Shown: positions 1 to 11,639, counted from the first letter of the stretch. The stretch: DNA of 64,000 nucleotides from Sclerodactyla briareus (GCA_026419785.1 JAODTK010003110.1:124001-188000); one strand, 5' to 3'. Numbers and translations are program-made. The notes: a model not told the origin generated them from the letters alone.

Positions 1-1368
1 CAAATAGAGGCTTCAGTTCCGAGTAATGCATGGTTGCAAAATGGGATCAGGATTAACTGCTTGTTCCGCAACTGTTAAATGCCCATGAGCGATTGCAAAC
101 ATGTGCTTTTTCAAAGAGTCCCCGCGCCTCTCAAAATATATTCTCGCCGGGAACGAACATTCAACATCTAGAACAGTGAACGACTCAAAATTCCCATCGA
201 AAACTACGCAGGATAGCAAAAATACTCAGGGGAGGGCCGAGGGGTACCTCGGAGACAGTGGCATAAGTTTATGGGGCGGACAGGAGCACTTCCCCCATGA
301 AGTTTTTCTTGCATGAAAATTGAAACAAAAAATCTTAAAGTAACAATAACTAAAACATCACACGTACAACGAATGTCAAAAGAGAGAATTTAATCTCAAT
401 TATTGTTCAGCCTACATGACGTTCTGCTTGAACAGTTTTATTTACCATAATTAGTGCTTCCCACCACGTTTCGCATATTGGGGTTATCGGAACAATCGCA
501 GTGGTGTAGATATTGCTGTATAAACAGTTTGTATCACTGCTGTGCCTACACAGCCCACACCAGGCAGCGGTGCTTCCCCTACGTAGCGGCATTCTATGAA
601 CCTGTATCCAGTATCAGAAGTCATTGAAGGTTACTGGACGATTTTGGTGATTATTGTGCATGGGATCCGAGAAGGTAGCGACTTATGTCATCGCTCCAGC
701 CTTAACACGAATTTTACATTACACAAATCTCACATGGTATCATTATTTTCTCCCTCAAAGAATTGTCATTCTTGCTGCAACTCGGGAGTGGGTGAGGTGA
801 CAGACGTAACTTGTTCTGCCCATCCGAGAGTAGGTCTTTTTTACCTTAGCCTGAGGGTATGCACAGTGAATAAGGAATCTAAATCCGAGCAGAAACACGG
901 AACATATTGCCTGCGGTTGACATCCACAATAAAGCGCGTTGTTTTTAACATTTCGATGACTTTCCCTTCCTTGCCCCGTGGCTAAACGGGCCGGTTTCCG
1001 ATTTGAGTGGCGCCCCAATCATAGCTCAGGCCTTCCATGTTTTAGTCTTCTTCAGTTTTTTAACAAGCCTTCTTTCTCGAAGTAATATTCAAATTTCTGA
1101 CCCCTCATGTCACGCATGGCGGCGCTAACCAGATAGCAATCATAATGCGCACGAGCACTGGAATGCTATGAATGATCAGTCTCGGACTTGAACTTTTGGC
1201 TTTTGGCTATAATGTATGTCTCGTCTAGATTACGCAAAGCGTCCCCTGATGAGTACTTTTTGGGCAAATCCGGAGACTCTCGAGCATGATTGGTACGACA
1301 CATATCATCAACATATTGTTACGGCTCCGCTTAGATAGTTTACTTGTGACCAAAATTTAACCATTCCT
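1..1368. other. Unique-looking sequence, no gene recognised
   Basis: Only short open frames occur here on either strand. The longest, 596-985 on the plus strand, is 129 codons and resembles no family I know. No repeat unit, RNA gene or transposon end stands out. Confidence 0.5.
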
Positions 1369-1383
1369 CCCCCCCCCCCCCCC
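1369..1383. repeat. Poly-C run (15 nt)
   Basis: Fifteen uninterrupted C. It is one of about a dozen homopolymer G/C runs of 9-27 nt in this window. Confidence 0.95.
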
Positions 1384-2238
1384 TCCGCCCACATTGAACC
1401 CAGGCTATTCAGCTGTGCCGGAATGAATTGGCGAGGAGAAATACAGAATGAACATAGACAAGAGAACATTAATAAAATACCATGAGAAACTAACGGAAGT
1501 TAGCGGAATCATGAGATGATAGAGCGATGGGGAAGATAAACGTCTGAAGAGAACAAGCAGACAGGATGCATATAATGGCCTGGAAAGCTGGCGTGGAAGG
1601 TAGAAGGGAAGGGAAGAACCAGACAAGGCAAAAGGATGAGCCGAGCCTCTCCTAGGTGTGGGGAAAACAACAGTGGAAACAGAGAGAACTAGGGACGTTC
1701 TAAAGAAAAACAAAAATATGCATTTGTGTGTCTATTGTAAGGACTCCAGACTACTACCAAAATTGAAAAGTGCCGAGTATCTACGTTTGATCACGTCCGC
1801 CCTCGTCTGCCTCTCACCTCTCCATGCCATTGTAACTGTTTATTTCAAGTCTCCAGAATTACCTTCTGGCATACTTCCCTTAGAGAGATGCTTATGACTG
1901 ATACATTAAGAAGGTATGTGTTCCCCCCAGTTCCCATCGACGAGTCAGCAAATGATGTTACTCGTTGATGGAGATGTTTATCTAATGTCATCGAGTACTT
2001 CGAACTCCTGTTGATGTATTACATTTTCAAAGCACACGATGTGTATATATCACACATACCTGTCCTGTCAAATCTGTATGAACGTACATCAACATCCTTT
2101 ACGATGCCATAAACACGCCTCTGTATAAGTAGGCTATACCACTCTTTGCTCTAAAACGCTACCACACCAATCAATGGCGATGAGGTCATGCGTCACCAAG
2201 GTAATACTGTCTAACGAGAGCCTATGAAAATTTATGCC
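1384..2238. other. No gene seen; one hairpin inside
   Basis: The 102-codon minus frame 1405-1713 is serine- and leucine-rich and unrecognised. The only structure I see is the hairpin at 1934-1971, listed separately. Confidence 0.5.
1934..1971. other. Hairpin, 12-bp stem with 14-nt loop
   Basis: CCATCGACGAGT (1934-1945) faces ACTCGTTGATGG (1960-1971). The arms are complementary except one C-to-T change, which would be a G-U wobble in RNA. The loop is 14 nt. No T-run follows and no gene adjoins, so a terminator or microRNA role is not supported. Confidence 0.6.
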
Positions 2239-2261
2239 GGGGGGGGGGGGGGGGGGGGGGG
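2239..2261. repeat. Poly-G run (23 nt)
   Basis: Twenty-three uninterrupted G, followed by AAAAAG. I see no element end beside it. Confidence 0.95.
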
Positions 2262-2551
2262 AAAAAGAGCCTCTTTGATTGAATCTTTGTTGACGACACT
2301 GCACTGATCTATAGTAAATGTGCCGCAGTTAAAACGCGTGTCTGGATCTGTCTCGCGAAGGTAGTTATTATCTTTGTCGGTTTCCAATAAGCATATGTAC
2401 GTGTAATCTATGTGATAACGGTTTTCATTCTCTTAGCGTTTTGGAACAGAACAAATCCTGCCTGTTATTCTCTCTTGCAAGAGGCGAGGGCCACACATGT
2501 TGTGTTACTAGCACACTTATCATGGGTTGGGTTACTGATCACGGTACACAA

Positions 2552-2617
2552 TCATTGTGGATTATCTGCACAGTCATTTGTGTATTATCTGCAACATCAT
2601 TGTGTATTAATCTGACA
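2552..2617 (+). repeat. Three-copy short tandem repeat, period 22-23 bp
   Basis: Three adjacent units begin TCATTGTGG, TCATTTGTG and TCATTGTGT, each followed by an ATTATCTGCA-like core. The third unit has diverged most. The overlapping frames at 2412-2659 are by-products of this repeat. Confidence 0.65.
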
Positions 2618-2989
2618 TTTGTTGTACATTTTACACAACCCTCACACAGTGTATTGTAATTTCTTGCACCATTGTGATAGGAGGGACGATCCGAGACATG
2701 ATTCTGTTTAGTCACTTGAAAGGTTTATAGCATGATGGGAAGCGCCAATCGTGCTCATAATCTAGAAGAGTTATGACTGGACCACCAGTAATATCACTGT
2801 CCCCTCCGGGGTCAGTATAGTGAACACAAACAAACAAAAACACACAACTTCTGTTTTTTGAAGAGAACTATTTATCTTAAACCAGATTTTTTGGGGGGAA
2901 GGGAAGGAATGATGGCTTTGATTCGCCAACTCTGTACAATCTAACATCACAGAAGACGTTTATGGAGGGCCAAACAAGAAATCCTTCTA

Positions 2990-3280
2990 ATCGAAGTATG
3001 CGTTCGATGACAAACAGTCGTTGCTGTATACAGATCCCTAATCCAATCTATATCTCAATGTTCAACGTTTACCTTCTGAAACACGCTTTCCTTTCTTACC
3101 TTTTATTTTTTCGGTGATGGTGTGCCTAAACGAAGGGTTGTTTATAATCACATATTCGCCTCTTTCGCGAATTCCCCTTAGTCACGACGAATCCTTGCAA
3201 ATTCTTACCTATAATGCGTTGACTGGTCGACCTGAAAGATGAAGAGGTTCCATCCTTGAAACGAGTTCACTACTATTACA
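2990..3280 (+). repeat. Dispersed repeat, copy 1 of a pair
   Basis: This segment aligns with 6730-7000 in the same orientation. Shared landmarks in order are GAAACACGCT, ACGAAGG, a CGCCTCT/AGCCTCT block, the GCGTTGACTG core and GGTTCCATCCTTG. The copies differ by many substitutions and small indels, so both are old. I see no terminal repeats and cannot name the class. Confidence 0.65.
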
Positions 3281-3299
3281 TGACACTAATTAGGGAACT

Positions 3300-4700
3300 G
3301 CCCTAATTGACTACATATGGCCATAAGATATCCCAAAAGTCAATGCATTGGGTCCAAGTTTGGTCAACATCCTCTAGAATGACTGTTTTTTGCAATAATT
3401 CCTCTGATGTTACTGTTTTAATTTCAAATGACATTATCTGCTGTTGCAATCCAAACCTGCAAACTCAGCTGAAAGAGAACATTATGAGCACAGTTTCGAG
3501 GAAATCTATGTACTTTGTATGAGATACGTCTGGAAATTATACACATAATGGTCTATACTGCCCTTTAATGACCTTTGAACTCTGCCCTTCACACAGTTAA
3601 ACACCAGTGTATGTAATAAAAGTAACTTTAAAGAAAATCCGTTGGGGGAACTCTGGAAGAGATCTTGCAATACCCATGTGCGAAATCCAGGGATTTCATA
3701 AAAAGGGCCATCAGGGCCAAGTTGGACCGTGGACACAAAAATCTCACACCGCACCTCGGATGTACGACTGTTATAACCATCATTATGACCGATTTCAGCA
3801 CTGTGCACCAAAACCGTAAGAGGCGGAGTATTTTGCATAATTCGACATGATGGGGGGCCCTCCTGGGCATGGGTCCTAAATTCCAGGGCACCCCTGAGGC
3901 ATGGCTATTAGACCATAAGTATGACTGAACATCACATGGTGCAACAAAATTTGTAGGAGATACAAGATTTTGGGGTATTTCACACAGAATTGACCAGAGG
4001 CCCAAACTGGGCCTTGGGCCAAAATCCTGAACAACCAATGCCTTTACCCAAGGAACCTTACATGTAACTTTGAAGAAAATCAATTGACACTTGTGAGTGA
4101 GAGCATTTCACAAGCACCATTTTGTGTGAAATTTCATTCCATAAATGGGTCCCTGGACCCACTCCTGACCTCTCGGACCAAAAACATTACACCCCAAAGG
4201 GTCTGGCTATTAGAACCATCATTATGACTTAACAATCAGCACGTGAACAAAATTTGAGGAGATACAAGATTTTGGCGTATTCAACATATTTCACATAATG
4301 GGCCCTATGCCCAAACTGGCCGTGGGCCCAACATTCCTGACCACTCTATAGCCCTCTACTTCAGGCCCATTACATGTAACTTTGAAGAAAATTAAATGAA
4401 GCTTGTGGGAGGAAATGCATTTCAAGTACCATTGTGTGAAATTTCATGAAATGGGCCTTGGGCCCAAGTAGACCTCGGACCAAAAAATCATGCACACCCC
4501 AAAGGACGGCTGATAGTCCATAGTATGACCGAACATCAGCACTGTGCACCAAAATTTGTGAAGGAGATACATTTTGAAATTTTACACATAAATGGGACTA
4601 ATTGCCCCTTTAATAACCGTTGACCTTGACCTTCACAAGGTCAGACATGTCTCATGGGTCAAGAAACATTGTGTCCAAGTTGGTCAACATCCATACAGAA
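3300..4700 (+). repeat. Diverged tandem array, period about 300-312 bp
   Basis: At least four degraded units are visible. TGTAACTTTGAAGAAAAT recurs near 4063 and 4375, with a weaker copy near 3623. GAGATACAAGATTTTGG recurs near 3957 and 4258, with a truncated form near 4564. TGGTCAACATCC occurs at 3361 and 4681, near both edges. The minus frames of 110 and 151 codons in here are by-products of the array, not genes. The family is unnamed; units of this style are common in marine invertebrate genomes (recollection, not a search). Confidence 0.75.
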
Positions 4701-4740
4701 TGACGTTGGGGGCCAAAAAAAAAGCAAGGTTGACACACTA

Positions 4741-4768
4741 AGATAGAAGATAGATAGATAGATAGTAG

Positions 4769-4811
<43 letters not shown>

Positions 4812-4812
4812 G
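4741..4812. repeat. (GATA)n microsatellite
   Basis: About 70 bp of GATA/TAGA units with two short interruptions. It directly follows the 3300-4700 array. Confidence 0.97.
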
Positions 4813-4899
4813 CTTTCGTTGGCATCAATTATATTTGGATACTTCAATTTTTTGTCTCGCCTGAATGAAATTCAGGAAGAGAACTTAGTGGTCACTTTA

Positions 4900-5417
4900 G
4901 CGTGTTGTGTGTGTGTCACACTTTCTTCGTTACAGGATTTTCTCAGACCTTGAGGCCGATTATGACGAAATTTTGTGTGTAGTTTTTTTTTTAAAACCGC
5001 GGTTGGGTGTACACGATCTGATTAGATTTTGGGCAGCAAAGTCAATGATTAAGTTGGGTATTAGCTTATTTTATGTAATTTATGTTTAAGCTCGTTAGCA
5101 AGATTACTCAAAGAACCGTATGTGCTACAGTGATGTAGTTTGGCATGTAGGACCTGGATACAGGTAGATGAACTGATTATATTTTCCGCTAAAATATCTA
5201 ATTAAATGGTCCAATTTGCATATTTATGCGAATTCTTCAGTTTTGTCGGAATCTCAGGAAACTTGGTGGATGTGGTCTTCCATGGTTCCCGATAATTTAG
5301 AGGGAAGTCGGGGTCACTGGAGTCATTTTAATGTGCGATTGTAGGATTTCCACAAAACATGAGAATTTGATCCACCTATGATCCTGATCATTTAAGGTAC
5401 AGCTGGGTCAGTAGAAG
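4900..5417 (+). repeat. Degraded dispersed repeat upstream of the 216-bp duplication
   Basis: After a short GT run at 4907, the text contains CTTGGTGGATGTGGTCTTCC, a TGGTTCCC block and a GTCACTGGAGTCATTTT block. The same phrases, degraded, recur near 22865-22960 and 37200-37560. I read these as members of one AT-rich repeat family. No coding potential is visible. Confidence 0.5.
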
Positions 5418-5849
5418 TCATTGTATGTGTCTAATTTGCATAATTTATTCCAATTTCCAACTTGGTAAGAATTTTGCCAACTCAGTAGGTATGGTCCGTT
5501 AACATTTTCTGAATCTGATGTGTTTGATGTCCATGAATTTGATTGAGTTCCATCATATAATAGCTTCTGTTAGAATAAGCACTGAGGAACGAGAAACCAT
5601 AGCTCCTGTGAACATTTTACTGCTGTTATAAGCTCATTGTATCTGCCTAATTTTGCATAATTTATTCCAATTTCCAACTTGGTAAGAATTTTGCTAACTC
5701 AGTGGGTATGGTCCGTTAACATTTTCTGAATCTGATGTGTTTGATGTCCATGAATTTGATTGAGTTCCATCATATAATAGCTTCTGTTAGAATAAGCACT
5801 GAGGAACGGTAAACCATAGCTCCTGTGACAATCGTTGCTGTTATAAGGC
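5418..5849 (+). repeat. Recent tandem duplication, two 216-bp units
   Basis: Unit 1 is 5418-5633 and unit 2 is 5634-5849, abutting exactly. Over the central 160 bp or so I count only about two differences; the mismatches cluster at the two ends. This is the youngest duplication in the window and contrasts with the strongly diverged arrays beside it. Confidence 0.95.
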
Positions 5850-6050
5850 CCACAAGCAAACCCTCTCTTACCCAACAATTTGATTGGTTGATTCGACCTT
5901 CAAAAATACGGTAACAGTTTCCTCTCTTCTTGCCTGTGGGACAAATCTGGAGGTTTCCTAAAGATTATTTTGGGGCATCTTGACTGTTTGCGTGGGGATA
6001 GTTTGCTGGTGTGTGTGGGTGGCGGGGAGTGCGTTTGCTGCCTGGCAGGT

Positions 6051-6065
6051 GGGGGGGGGGGGGGG
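6051..6065. repeat. Poly-G run (15 nt)
   Basis: Fifteen G, with shorter G runs at 6249-6257 and 6602-6612 nearby. The 66-codon minus frame 5900-6100 is proline-rich because of it. Confidence 0.95.
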
Positions 6066-6725
6066 TGGCATGTCCTGGCTGCTTGGAAAATAAAAGGCAA
6101 TGAATAATGAAGGAATGATTTTAAAAGGCAAAGGAGTCGGGTGAGTAAGGGGATTTAGAACAGTTTCAAGTTGGATTTAGCGGTCAAAGAAGTGAGGTGA
6201 CTGAGCGGCTAAAATTACAATTTGGTATCATGGATGAGAAGAGGTGGTGGGGGGGGGCATGAAGAGAAAAAAGCAATTAAGGGACTTCTGTAATAAGAAG
6301 AGTCAAATTATTGTCAGGAATTTTAGGAAGTTTATGTGTTATATGTGGAAATAGTGATGTTCGTTGGGACATGACTTATGGTCTGCATGAACTAATGTTG
6401 TGTATAGTGTGTATTGTAGTGAATGATAGAAACTACCGATCGCGCAACAGGCGAGACACTTTTGGCGATCGCCCTGTTATCTTTTGAAGTAGACGATGGG
6501 TTTATCTCTGTGAACTTTGATGAACATCAATTTCGAATCACGATGCAACATATGTACATTTTTGTATAATTAAGCTTTGCCACTTCTTTGGCCTCAAGCT
6601 TGGGGGGGGGGGCATCGATACAGTGATAGAGTATTGTTTTTATATGCTGAACCAAGTCGACTAAAACGCATAAGAGCCGGCAAAGTCGCATGTATTACTA
6701 GATGATGACCTAACTGCATTCAGAT
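6066..6725. other. No gene seen
   Basis: A+T-rich filler with two further G runs (6249-6257, 6602-6612). No frame, terminal repeat or RNA signal is supportable. Confidence 0.5.
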
Positions 6726-6729
6726 GCCA

Positions 6730-7000
6730 TTTTATGATAAACGAGTGTTGTCTCACAGAAGCCTCAATCCAATGATAGGAATGCCACACTGATGCCGCGA
6801 AACACGCTCCTTTCAGACCTTCAACGTCGGCGGGCGTGTATTACGAAGGTCGTACAAATCGTCATATTTCAGCCTCTGTCGCGGAATCCTTTAGACCTCG
6901 ACGATCCTCTGTAATTTTTACCCATATGCGTTGACTGATCGATTTAAAAGATAAAAGGGTTCCATCCTTGGAACAAGTTCTATGATCATATGAAACGTAA
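6730..7000 (+). repeat. Dispersed repeat, copy 2 of a pair
   Basis: Partner of 2990-3280 in the same orientation. It keeps GAAACACGCT, ACGAAGG, GCGTTGACTG and GGTTCCATCCTTGGAAC. Both copies lose similarity just after the CATCCTTG block, which suggests a common 3' boundary. Confidence 0.65.
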
Positions 7001-7194
7001 TGAAGAATACACTGTAAAAAATCTTCTGAATAAGATCAAGACTGCGAGCATTAAAATTAGTGTATATTCACTTGACAATTACCGATATATACTCTGTGTC
7101 GTGTTGTACGGGAGGTCATCTTATAGACTTGGAAACCCTGCAGTATTTTTGTCGAAGTGTTTGAGCTTGATTCAAATGATGTATGCGTACTTGT

Positions 7195-7290
7195 GAATAC
7201 CTTGCTGTGAGAATATTAGATTGAACTACATGTTACGTATATGTCGTGGAGCAGCTGTCGTATAAATTTTACATATTCGGGATAAATGCA
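7195..7290 (+). repeat. Partial copy of the 8.7-9.2 kb repeat
   Basis: The run ACCTTGCTGTGAGAATATT, GAACTACATGT and CAGCTGTCGTATAA matches 8888-8955. The TG-rich stretch at 7379-7435 downstream may belong to the same family, whose units end in CA/CG-rich simple sequence. Confidence 0.5.
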
Positions 7291-7439
7291 CTAGGGCCAC
7301 AGGTCGTGTTCCAATGGGTCACGCATTACCTACAAATTCTTGCCGAATTAAAAATTGCCGAATTAAAACATTCATGCGGTCACACATGTATATACGTGTG
7401 TTGTGTCCTTATGTGTGTGTGTACATGTGCCTATGTCAC

Positions 7440-8640
7440 TCGTTAATAAGTTTACTTATGGAGAATGCCAGCGTTCTTCGGTTTAAATCGGGTTTGTGGG
7501 ATGCGTGATTTGAAAAGACATAGTTGTTATCATATTGTTGTAGACGTAAGCTCAATGTCATTCAAAGGTCACAAGCTAGAAGAGTTTTAATCACAATATC
7601 AGGAGAACGAAAAATGTATGAAATGACCAGAAATCCATGACTACTACCGTCTGACTGCAAAATGCTTGTTATTGAACCAATAATATTATGCATTTGGATA
7701 TGGGCGAGTCATCTCTATTAATTGAGTGCCGTAATGACCAATCGTTCGTTATATATTTGTGCAGTTCTCTAGCGTTAACATGGGGGCAATGAGACAGTTA
7801 TGCAGCAAAAAAGTGCAGGTGAATGTTGTGGACTCCGTCTTTTGTGTTTCGCGTTCATTACTTCAACGCGAATAACTAGATGATAATGGCACGGCCTCAT
7901 ATGTTACTGGGAGCAGTATGGTACCAATCTAAAGAAGAACGCAACACTGCCGTAAGTGATTCTTGTCGTTTACTTGGGGTAAACATTGGTGGAGACTGCT
8001 AGAGCGATTGAACATTCATTCACGAAACACAAAGGTATCACTATATTACATAGTGTCTTTTCAGTATCAGAATAGCAATTGCCTATAAGGGTTGGACTAT
8101 AATGATCAAAAGATGTGATAGCCCTAAACTTGCCTGTCATGTTTGGCCCCAGTGTCGATACGCTCGAATTGCATCATTTGTACATAGGTTACGAACAAAT
8201 TGCCAAAATGTCTGAAGTTAGCAAGGTCGCCACCACTGGCTAGGGATCCGAGGTAGGCAAGAAGAAAAAGACACTAGGCTATGTGAGAAGGACTCTTAAG
8301 AGTTGTTTGGTCATTACCCTCTCCCTCTCTAGTGGCTGCACCCTGATGTGTGAGCTAGACGAATAAAACCTCCTATTATGACATCACTCTCAAATGTTTC
8401 GTTGTCAAGTGCATGTCAGACGTCGAATTTACCAACAACTCAGTGATATAGGCTGTCTCCATTTATTCTTGGGATAGTGGAGTGTTGTCTTATATCGCGT
8501 CTAATTGAATTTATGATTTGCCTCATCACCACGAATTATTAATCATCTACAATCGAAAGCAATGAAGGTTTCGTGGTCAAACGGTCAAATGAGGCTAAAA
8601 GGTCAAATGAGGTCAAAATAGCTCACCAGAAGTAGTTCAC
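7440..8640. other. No gene seen
   Basis: I find no frame, repeat unit or transposon end worth naming. A short GGTCAAATGAGG duplication lies near 8580-8620. Confidence 0.5.
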
Positions 8641-8697
8641 CTAGACGAACACATCTTTCATACGGACAAACGCTCGAAACTGTTCCGTTGGCCAAGA

Positions 8698-9170
8698 TTG
8701 CCCTGTCGTGACTATTAATGACCTTGACCTGCTACTGAAGATAATAGTGTTCTCTTTCACTGAGCGCCCACGTGCCAAATTTGAACCTAATACATGCTTG
8801 CGTTCTACTGATTTCGTGCTGACAAGGGGTGTCACATACGAACACACGCACGCGTACGCACGGTGCATGACTTCATAGATTCGTGAAAATACCTTGCTGT
8901 GTGAATAGTGGATCGAATTACATGTACCTATCTTCATGAAACAGCTGTCATATAATATATTACTTTGCCCTGTCGTGACCACGAATGACCTTGAACTGCT
9001 ACTGAAAACATTAGGGTCCATCCTCTCCACAAGAACAACCCACATGCCTAATTTTAATTCAATAGATGTTCTCGTTCTTTAGATATCGCGATTACGAGGG
9101 GTGTCTCACACACACACACGAACACACGCACACATACGCACGATGCATGGCTGCATATATTCCCTGGGTC
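8698..9170 (+). repeat. Two-unit repeat, period about 267 bp, ending in CA/CG-rich DNA
   Basis: TTGCCCTGTCGTGAC opens units at 8698 and 8965, followed by AATGACCTTGA and CTGCTACTGAA. Each unit ends with ACACGCAC-type simple sequence and a GCATGACTTCATA/GCATGGCTGCATA box. The 134-codon minus frame 8641-9045 reads through both units and is not a gene. Class unknown. Confidence 0.75.
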
Positions 9171-9189
9171 GTAACGGAAATAAAAAAAA

Positions 9190-11470
9190 ATGTGGGGCTA
9201 CGGAAAGTAGGGTAGTTTAAAGGATGTTCAGAGGATATAGGTGGTATCATAAAACTGAAATAATTTAGTGTACCTCAACGCACCGATTTGTTTTCAGTTT
9301 ACTTATACATATTTCGACAGCATACAGAGGAATCTAATTGACATTCATCAAATTGTTAGTGTGACGTCATTCGCGCGTTTGATTGGTCTTTCAAGAAATG
9401 TTACACCTCTATAAAAATAGGAGCACCAACCGCTGTTACTGATTGACAAGTGTGCTGCACTATTCAGTCACGGGTGTAATTACACTCTCAGAATGTTGAC
9501 TTGAGGCACGTGATCGAGAGCTATTCATTAAAGAACACACAGAGCCCCAACGAGAGCGGGCGGTTGATTAATAAACCGTGAGCGGTAAATTGTTATCACT
9601 GCACAACTGTAATATTGTTTAGTGAGCGCAGTTAACGATCTTCATAAAACCATTTAATAATTCAAAACGCTGTTGAGGCTAATCTGCAGTTAGCTCGTGT
9701 CTGTCATGCGTTCTGTGAGGGAGGGGATATCGGATACGTTTCTCTAATCATCACCTAATCGGAGCATGTGGCATCTTTGCCCCATTTTGTAGCGTTTGGT
9801 AGGCCTAAGGCTCGGAGAGAGAGATATCAATCATCTCTCGATCCCGGGATTAAAACAGGGCCTCTTGCGGAAGGACGGAATATTATATACTCTGACCGTT
9901 CTGTCGCTTGTTAGTCTGACATTCCGGCTGTTGGGATATTTCCCGAAGCCTACATTGTGGGTATGCGCTAAACAGTCAGTGCAGTCAACATGGTCAATGA
10001 GTTATTTTACCTGAATATCCACACGACTATTCTACTGTTCAAGCAATTTCAGCGTGGCTCGCCAAACAAGATCGAGAGATTTATTGATTTCACTAGGAGA
10101 AACACTTCTCTCATGAAAGGCAGTTCGCTACCTATGAATGGACTGTTGGCGTATAATGTTTCTTCAGATCGCTTCGTATTTTTGGTTATAGTCGATTATT
10201 ACCGTATCATTGATATAATGCGGAACACGGTTATGAAGCAACATATGGAATGAAATATAGGCAGCCGTTGGTTTTGTCAATTTCACAGCAGCAAGTTCAA
10301 CGTCAATGGTCTTTGCAGTACAGGAAAGGGCGAATAAATCACCGTTTAATGCAAGGCCGGATGAGGCCACAGAATGAGAGCTCCATTTAATTGCGGCATG
10401 CACAGTGAAACAATAGTGGTTATAATTGCAATCACTAACAATATTGATCACGTCGCTTTGGTAAGTGACCTTGCAGCACAGAGAGACGCATATAATAATC
10501 TCTTATCCCAGTAACTTGAAATGTAAGAACCTGTCATGTTGGTGGACTAGATGAAATACACGGTGGAAAATAGACTCTCATGTTTCGTATTGATGGGCTG
10601 GATACGGGCATTCAGGATTTGTTTCCCAACTCAGTGTAAACTCAATTATGATATTTCAGTGTTGCTCTGTAAGTGAATGTTATTGAGAACACACGTTTTC
10701 ATACCACTCCCATGCAGTATGTACCGTACATATTAATGTGACTTGAAGCATTACTTTGCATGCAAGACGTACTGAAAAACATAGATTGTGACACACGCCA
10801 ATTTAGAAGATCTATTGACTCGAAAACTCACAAATGTGCTTGTGTTTTCTTTCTCGTTTTAGTGTCTCACAGACATCACGCATGCGTGGCATGACCTCGG
10901 CAATACAGTGTATCACTGCTGGCCACTCAACGCGCCGAATGAAACCAACATGGTCGACTGCCATGGTGAGTACTCGGCCGGTAAAATATTGAAGGGAAAT
11001 ATCATCTAATAACAAGCGGAGGGCGCTATTGCCTTGTGAATTTTGAACGACCTTACCTATTTAAGATTTTAATCGGAAAAGCGCGCCACTTTGTTTTCCC
11101 ATTGCGAACACGTGCTTCATGTAGGAAGTTATAATTTAAGAAGTGAGTGCTCTTATTGTTGCGGTTCATATGTTTATTTGCGCCCATTCATCTCTGTTTG
11201 TATCGTTTCATTGTAATCTACGTGACTATGAGCACTATAAACCGAAGGATCACTTAAGTGATAGGGTAAAAAAAAAAAATCGATTCTGACGTTTATTTTT
11301 AGATCAATGATCAACGTGATTCTTGTGCGAATGCTTTGATTTTCGTATTCCGGAAGTTAGTAACAAAAGCTTATATATCCTGTCAAAGAACTTCATGTGG
11401 ATTACTTTTATTTGCAGGAACGCACTTAGGCGTACACCATGTCCAAAAAAAATCAACTGCTCCATTATGG
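9190..11470. other. Unique-looking stretch, no gene recognised
   Basis: Overlapping plus frames 9796-10014 (72 codons) and 9990-10253 (87 codons) match nothing I know. The promoter-like cluster at 9362-9417 lies upstream of them, but there is no visible splice or coding link. Confidence 0.4.
9362..9417 (+). promoter_or_regulatory. Promoter-like cluster: CRE, inverted CCAAT, TATA
   Basis: TGACGTCA (9362-9369) is followed by ATTGG (9382-9386, an inverted CCAAT box) and TATAAAA (9411-9417). The order and spacing suit an RNA polymerase II core promoter with a start near 9440. The first downstream ATG (about 9494) opens only a three-codon frame, so any transcript would have a non-coding first exon. 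Each motif alone is common; the grouping is the evidence. Confidence 0.25.
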
Positions 11471-11477
11471 CGAGAGG

Positions 11478-11622
11478 ACTGTAAACAATTAACTGTAGAA
11501 TTGTAACAGAGTTGCCAGTAATTACTGTGAGCTGAAGTCTACTGTAGAGTTTCACAGTAAATCCTTGTCAATTTTACATATTTATCGCAACTCTGCTGCA
11601 ATTCTACAGTAATTTTTACAGT
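11478..11622. mobile_element. Foldback MITE-like element, about 145 bp
   Basis: The left arm, about 11478-11515, begins ACTGTAAACAATTAACTGTA. The right arm, 11586-11622, is its inverted complement with a few mismatches. The arms are about 36 bp and share the core CTGTAGAATTG..CAGAGTTGC, around a 70-bp centre. No coding potential and no clear target-site duplication, so the superfamily is open. The 83-codon minus frame over it is incidental. Confidence 0.75.
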
Positions 11623-11639
11623 CTGACAGTGTTGTCCGA

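Noticed and set aside
1243-1275. CTGATGAG, the hammerhead ribozyme core start (also on the minus strand near 55265).
   Set aside because: Neither site has the following stem and CGAAAC needed for a hammerhead.
3506-4083. Minus-strand frames of 110 and 151 codons.
   Set aside because: They lie wholly within the diverged 300-bp tandem array, and their peptide similarity to each other reflects the repeats.
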